DNA of 9,012 nt from positions 1 through 9,012 of the forward strand of contig JAJXWE010000036.1 in NCBI GenBank assembly GCA_021781775.1, given 5' to 3'. How positions within the stretch are numbered: the first letter of the stretch is position 1; each line of letters begins with the position of its first letter. The notes under the pieces were generated by a model. That model worked only from the letters and a program-made list of their open reading frames with translations, was not told the DNA's origin and made no database searches. The DNA comes from Pseudomonadota bacterium. Lineage in GTDB: Bacteria; Pseudomonadota; Gammaproteobacteria; Steroidobacterales; Steroidobacteraceae. Shown piece by piece: positions 5,282 to 9,012 of the stretch. The translations under genes and the position numbers were made by a program.

Positions 5282-7057
5282 TCAATCGCCCGCGGCCAGT
5301 CCCGCCGGTCGGCGTCGGTCGTTTGCACCCTCGAGCAGGTGCGTGCGCGGGTTGATCACGATGGCTTCATCGGCGCCCCAGGACTTGACCACCTTGAAAC
5401 GGTAGCCCATCGCCTGCAGCCGGCGCTCCACGCTCGGGCTGATCAAGCCCGGCTCCATGAACACGACGTCCGGATACCACTGCTCGTGCACCCGCGGCGC
5501 ATTCACCGCCTGCTGCACGTTCATCCCGAAGTCCACCACATTGAGGAAGCTCTCCAGCGTCGTCGAAATGATCGTCGAGCCGCCGGGGCTGCCCGTGACC
5601 ATGAACACCCGCTTGCCCCGCAGCACGATGGTCGGGGCCATCGAGCTCAGCGGCCGCTTGCCGGGCTCAATCTGGTTCGCCCTGCCCTGCACCAGCCCGA
5701 ACGAGTTCGGCACACCAGGCTTGGAGGTGAAGTCGTCCATCTCGTTGTTGAGGAAGAAACCGGTATCCCCGGCGATCTGCCCCAGTCCGAACAGGTAATT
5801 GATCGTGAAGGTCACTCCCACCGCGTTGCCGTGGCGGTCCACGATGGAGTAATCGGTGGTGTCCGTGCCCTCGTAGGGGCCGAGGCTGCCCTTGATCTGC
5901 GCCGAGGGAGTGGCCGCATCGGCACGGATGCCCGCACGCAGCTTGGCGGCATGCTGCGCCGAGAGCAGCTGCCCGATGGGGTTGTGCACGAAGGCCGGAT
6001 CGCCGAGATACGTGTTGCGGTCCGCAAACGCGCGCCGCTCCGCCTCAACGAGATAGTGGATGCTGTTCACTGAGCCGTAGCCCCACTTGGCGAAAGGATA
6101 CGGCTTGATGATCTGCAGGATCTCGCAGATCGTCACGCCGCCGGAGCTCGGCGGAGGATCGGACATGATCGTGTAGCCGTGATAGCGACACTCGACCGGC
6201 CTGGCCCACTGCACGGTGTACTCGGCCAGATCCTTCATCGAGAGGATGCCGCGGTGCGAACGACTCGCCGCGACGATCGATCGGGCGATCGAGCCGCGGT
6301 AGAACGCGCGACTGCCGTCGCGCGAAATCAGCTCCAGAGTGCGCGCGAGCTGCGGCTGGCGCAGCGTCTGACCCGCAACGTACGGCTTGCCGTGGTTGAG
6401 AAAGATTGCCGCGACATTCGGGTGCTTGGCAAAGTCCTTCACGCGGGTGTTCAGGACATTGACGTCCCCCTGCTGCAGCACAAAACCCTTCCGCGCAAGG
6501 CGGATGGCTGGCGCCATCACTTGCTGGCGGGTCATGGTGCCGTACTTGCGCAGCGCGGTGTCGAGCCCGAGCACCGTTCCGGGCACCCCCACGGCCAGGA
6601 ACGTCTGGGTGCTCAGCCCCGGCACGACCTGGCCTTTCGCGTTCTGATACAGCGTCGGAGTCGCTTTGAGTGGCGCCTTCTCGCGAAAATCGAGGAACAC
6701 CGTGCGGCCGTTCGCCAGATGGATCACCATGAATCCGCCGCCGCCGATGTTGCCGCAACACGGATTCACCACTGCCTGAGCGTAGCCGACCGCCACGGCT
6801 GCATCGATGGCATTGCCGCCTTCCTTCAGGATCTTCAGCCCGACCTCAGTGGCGAGATGCTGATCGCTCACCACCATTGCGTGGCGCGCGAGCACCGGCC
6901 GGTTGTGCGCCAGCGCCGCCACAGTGGTCGGCGGTGCGCTCGAGTCGAGCGCCTGGCTGGGGATGACGGAATTCGGGGCGGCGCGTCCGGCGGCCTGCAC
7001 CGTCGTGACCACCGATAGAGCGGCCACAACCGCCCAGCCATAGTGTCTCCTGCGCAT
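5282..7057 (-). CDS. ggt: gamma-glutamyltransferase (glutathione hydrolase), periplasmic
   Basis: The 591-residue precursor should remove or transfer the gamma-glutamyl group of glutathione and related peptides in the periplasm. A basic N-terminus and hydrophobic stretch form a signal peptide ending near VQAAG (20-24). The large subunit has NPCCGNIGGGGFM (98-110), as in E. coli Ggt, and FREK, whose Arg125 would bind the glutamyl carboxylate. Self-cleavage is expected before Thr400 in TDTTDYSIVD, the N-terminal nucleophile of the small subunit. TIN (418-420), PLSSM (469-473) and GSPGG (489-493, oxyanion hole) complete the site. Phe453 stands where E. coli has lid-loop Tyr444. ATG 7057 has AAGGG nine bases upstream. 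An in-frame TTG at 7066 directly abuts that site and is less likely. It converges on the small ORF and diverges from the DUF885 gene. Confidence 0.95.
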   Translation of the reverse strand: MRRRHYGWAVVAALSVVTTVQAAGRAAPNSVIPSQALDSSAPPTTVAALAHNRPVLARHAMVVSDQHLATEVGLKILKEGGNAIDAAVAVGYAQAVVNPCCGNIGGGGFMVIHLANGRTVFLDFREKAPLKATPTLYQNAKGQVVPGLSTQTFLAVGVPGTVLGLDTALRKYGTMTRQQVMAPAIRLARKGFVLQQGDVNVLNTRVKDFAKHPNVAAIFLNHGKPYVAGQTLRQPQLARTLELISRDGSRAFYRGSIARSIVAASRSHRGILSMKDLAEYTVQWARPVECRYHGYTIMSDPPPSSGGVTICEILQIIKPYPFAKWGYGSVNSIHYLVEAERRAFADRNTYLGDPAFVHNPIGQLLSAQHAAKLRAGIRADAATPSAQIKGSLGPYEGTDTTDYSIVDRHGNAVGVTFTINYLFGLGQIAGDTGFFLNNEMDDFTSKPGVPNSFGLVQGRANQIEPGKRPLSSMAPTIVLRGKRVFMVTGSPGGSTIISTTLESFLNVVDFGMNVQQAVNAPRVHEQWYPDVVFMEPGLISPSVERRLQAMGYRFKVVKSWGADEAIVINPRTHLLEGANDRRRPAGLAAGD

Positions 7058-7317
7058 ATGTGTCAACCCTTCGCTGCTCGCCGGTGTTCCCGAGCGCGCA
7101 GACTATCACGCGCCAGCGCGCGTCCGCGCGGGGCGCCACGATGCGGTGAGCGGACGGACCGCCGGACCCGGGGCGCAGCGGATCGCGGCGACCACTCTCG
7201 ACCGGCCGTGGCGCGCCTGCGGCAAGTCGTGCCCGCAGGTCCTCCCGGGGGCGTAAGGTGTCATCGCATGGCGAAGCCGGTAGACTGAAGAAAAGACGCT
7301 ATCCAATGGGGGTTTCT
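7058..7317. promoter_or_regulatory. divergent intergenic region between ggt and the DUF885 gene
   Basis: This 260-bp GC-rich stretch must hold both promoters. For the plus strand, TGTCAT (7259-7264) and TAGACT (7281-7286) are 16 bp apart and form a weak candidate. For ggt, GATAGT on the minus strand near 7103-7108 is a possible -10, but I see no good -35. CCTGCGG (7216-7222) and CCGCAGG (7233-7239) make a 7-bp stem that extends by two pairs past a bulge. No repeated operator was found. Confidence 0.35.
7308..7312 (+). promoter_or_regulatory. ribosome binding site of the DUF885 gene
   Basis: GGGGG sits five bases before ATG 7318. It is the only purine-rich run at a proper distance and supports that start, which also yields a clean signal peptide. 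Confidence 0.55.
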
Positions 7318-9012
7318 ATGTTCCGGGCGTTCCAAGCGACTGCCGTGTGCGCCGTGTTGGCGCTCGGCGTGCCGACCGTCTCCGCTGCCGTTCCCACGAG
7401 CGCCAACGCCGCGACCGTCGCGCTGCACCGGTTGTTCCACCGCGAGTGGCAGCGGGAAATGCGCGAGCACCCGCTCGAGGCGTCCGCCGATGGCTTTCAC
7501 CAGTACGACGGGAAGTGGGCCGACATGAGCCTCGCCTCCCTCGCGCGCGAGCACCAGGAGGATCTGCAGGCCCTGCAGCGCCTCGCGGCCATCGACCGCA
7601 GTGCGCTCGACCGGGAGGACCGGATCAGTTACGACCTGTTCAAGCACCGCTACGACATCCGGGTCCAGGGCTATGACCTGAAGAGCTATCTGATGCCGAT
7701 GAACGAGCTCGAGGGCATCCAGACGCTTCGGACGCTGACGCATACGCTGCGCTTCCAGAGCGCCGCCGATTACCGCAACTACCTCGAGCGGCTGCGCACG
7801 CTCATGCCCTACATGGACCAGACCATCGAGCTGCTGAAGCAAGGCGTCAAGGCCGGCATGACCGAGCCCAAGGTGGTCATGCAGCGCGTGCCGCATCAGA
7901 TCGCGGCCAACATCGTCGCCAGCCCGGCGGACAGCCCCTTCTACGCGCCGTTCAAGAAAATGCCCTCGATCATCCCGGCCGCCGAGCAGGCGCAGTTGCG
8001 CAAGCAAGCCGAGGCCGCCATCGCCCAGGTAGTCACGCCGGCCTACCGCAAGCTGCGGCAGTATTTTGATACTGACTACCTGCCGCACTGCCGCACCAGC
8101 ATCGCCGCCGACGCGCTGCCCGACGGCAAGGCGTACTACGCGTACATGGTGCGCAAGTACACGACGACGAATCTGACGCCGCACGCGATCCACCAGATCG
8201 GCCTGCAGCGCGTCGCCCAGATCCACGCGCAGATGCAGCGGGTGTTCGATCAGATCGGCTTCAAGGGCACCTACAAGCAGTTCGTGCATTACCTGCGCAC
8301 CAATCCGCGCTTTTACTACAAGAAGCCAGCGCATCTGCTCGAGGCGTATCGAGCCGCCGCCATGCGCGTCGATCCGCTGCTGGTGAAGTACTTCCCCATC
8401 TGGATCCTGCCGCGCGTACCGTACGGCGTGCGTCCGATCCCGGCCTCGCTGGCACCGGACACCTATCCGGCCTACTCGGTGCCGCCGGCCGGCGATGGGA
8501 GCGTCGCCGGCTATGTGGCCGTGAACCTGTACAAGCCGCAGAGCCGACCAAAGTACGACATCCAGGTGCTGGTCTGCCACGAGGGCCGCCCGGGGCATCA
8601 GCTGCAGATTCCCATCGCGATGGAGCTCAAGGGCCTGCCTGAGTTCCGCCGCTTCGATTACTACAGCTCCTACGGGGAAGGCTGGGCGTTGTACACCGAG
8701 TCGCTGTGCGGCCAGATGGGTCTGTACAACAACCCCTACTCGAAATTCGGCTATCTCGACTGGCAGATGTGGCGTGCGGTGCGCCTGGTGGTCGACACCG
8801 GCATCCACTCGGAGGGCTGGACCCGCGCGCAGGCGGTACGCTACTTCGAGGCAAACACGGCACTCAGCACCCAGAACATCAACACCGAGGTCGATCGCTA
8901 CATTGCCTGGCCGGGCCAGGCGCTGTCCTACATGATCGGCCAGATGGACATCTTCAAGCTGCGCCAGAAGGCCGAACAGGCGCTCGGCCGGAAGTTCAAC
9001 ATCAAGGACTTC
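7318..9012 (+). CDS. DUF885-family predicted secreted metallopeptidase (3' end cut by window)
   Basis: The 565 visible codons match DUF885 proteins, and the open frame reaches the window edge. Members usually run about 590-620 residues, so only the last few dozen should be missing. A signal peptide (about 1-24, cleavage near VSA-A) sends it to the periplasm or beyond, possibly with no lipid anchor. The hallmarks are HEGRPGHQLQ at 421-430 (zincin-like HExxPGH), YGEGWALYTESL at 452-463 (second conserved Glu, E454), DTGIHSEGW at 493-501 and EVDRYIAWPGQALSY at 524-538. Most relatives have two His after PG; here the second is Gln428. The family is grouped with metallopeptidases by its motif, but substrates are poorly known. 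It diverges from ggt, which hints at a joint role in extracytoplasmic peptide breakdown. This is inference. Confidence 0.87.
   Translation, partial: MFRAFQATAVCAVLALGVPTVSAAVPTSANAATVALHRLFHREWQREMREHPLEASADGFHQYDGKWADMSLASLAREHQEDLQALQRLAAIDRSALDREDRISYDLFKHRYDIRVQGYDLKSYLMPMNELEGIQTLRTLTHTLRFQSAADYRNYLERLRTLMPYMDQTIELLKQGVKAGMTEPKVVMQRVPHQIAANIVASPADSPFYAPFKKMPSIIPAAEQAQLRKQAEAAIAQVVTPAYRKLRQYFDTDYLPHCRTSIAADALPDGKAYYAYMVRKYTTTNLTPHAIHQIGLQRVAQIHAQMQRVFDQIGFKGTYKQFVHYLRTNPRFYYKKPAHLLEAYRAAAMRVDPLLVKYFPIWILPRVPYGVRPIPASLAPDTYPAYSVPPAGDGSVAGYVAVNLYKPQSRPKYDIQVLVCHEGRPGHQLQIPIAMELKGLPEFRRFDYYSSYGEGWALYTESLCGQMGLYNNPYSKFGYLDWQMWRAVRLVVDTGIHSEGWTRAQAVRYFEANTALSTQNINTEVDRYIAWPGQALSYMIGQMDIFKLRQKAEQALGRKFNIKDF

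Noticed and set aside
7060..7066. Perfect TTGACA on the minus strand beside the ggt start
   Set aside because: As a -35 box it would start transcription inside the coding region; it coincides with the spacer between the ribosome site and ATG 7057.
7261..8808. Long minus-strand open frame (515 codons) antisense to the DUF885 gene
   Set aside because: No recognisable domain; the opposite strand carries a full set of DUF885 motifs in frame. It is a codon-bias shadow.

Overview
The window looks like chromosomal DNA from a high-GC Gram-negative bacterium. A gammaproteobacterium of the Xanthomonadales/Nevskiales kind is my best guess. The reasons are the GC-rich coding sequence, CCA-encoding tRNA genes, a TolC-type drug-efflux module (membrane-fusion protein plus inner-membrane pump), and an E. 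coli-like periplasmic gamma-glutamyltransferase. The taxonomic guess is inference. No insertion sequence, CRISPR array, prophage or defence gene was seen, and codon use looks uniform. This is mostly ordinary housekeeping and accessory chromosome.

Layout. Bases 62-522 hold a minus-strand tRNA operon. It has a strong promoter (493-522), then tRNA-Arg(TCT), tRNA-His(GTG), tRNA-Lys(CTT) and a likely terminator (63-92). A CYTH-domain protein (636-1313, +) is transcribed away from that promoter. It meets the efflux operon tail to tail, with 7 bp between the two stop codons. The efflux block (1321-4806, minus) reads marR-type repressor, then emrA-like membrane-fusion protein, then emrB-like 14-helix MFS pump. 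An identical GCCTAGGC palindrome lies upstream of both the repressor gene and emrA, next to TATAT-type -10 sequences. This points to a drug-responsive, autoregulated module with two promoters. No outer-membrane channel gene is in the window.

Divergent from the repressor gene is a short unrecognised ORF (5024-5260, +). It ends inside a perfect 12-bp inverted repeat shared with the end of the next gene, gamma-glutamyltransferase (5282-7057, minus). After a 260-bp intergenic region, a DUF885-family predicted secreted metallopeptidase (7318 to the end, +) runs off the window, probably missing only its last few dozen residues.

How the genes fit together. The repressor, EmrA and EmrB form one functional unit. 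The transferase and the DUF885 protein both have signal peptides and share a divergent promoter region. They could act in sequence outside the cytoplasm on gamma-glutamyl peptides and the dipeptides released from them, but that link is inference. The CYTH protein and the small ORF have no clear partner here.
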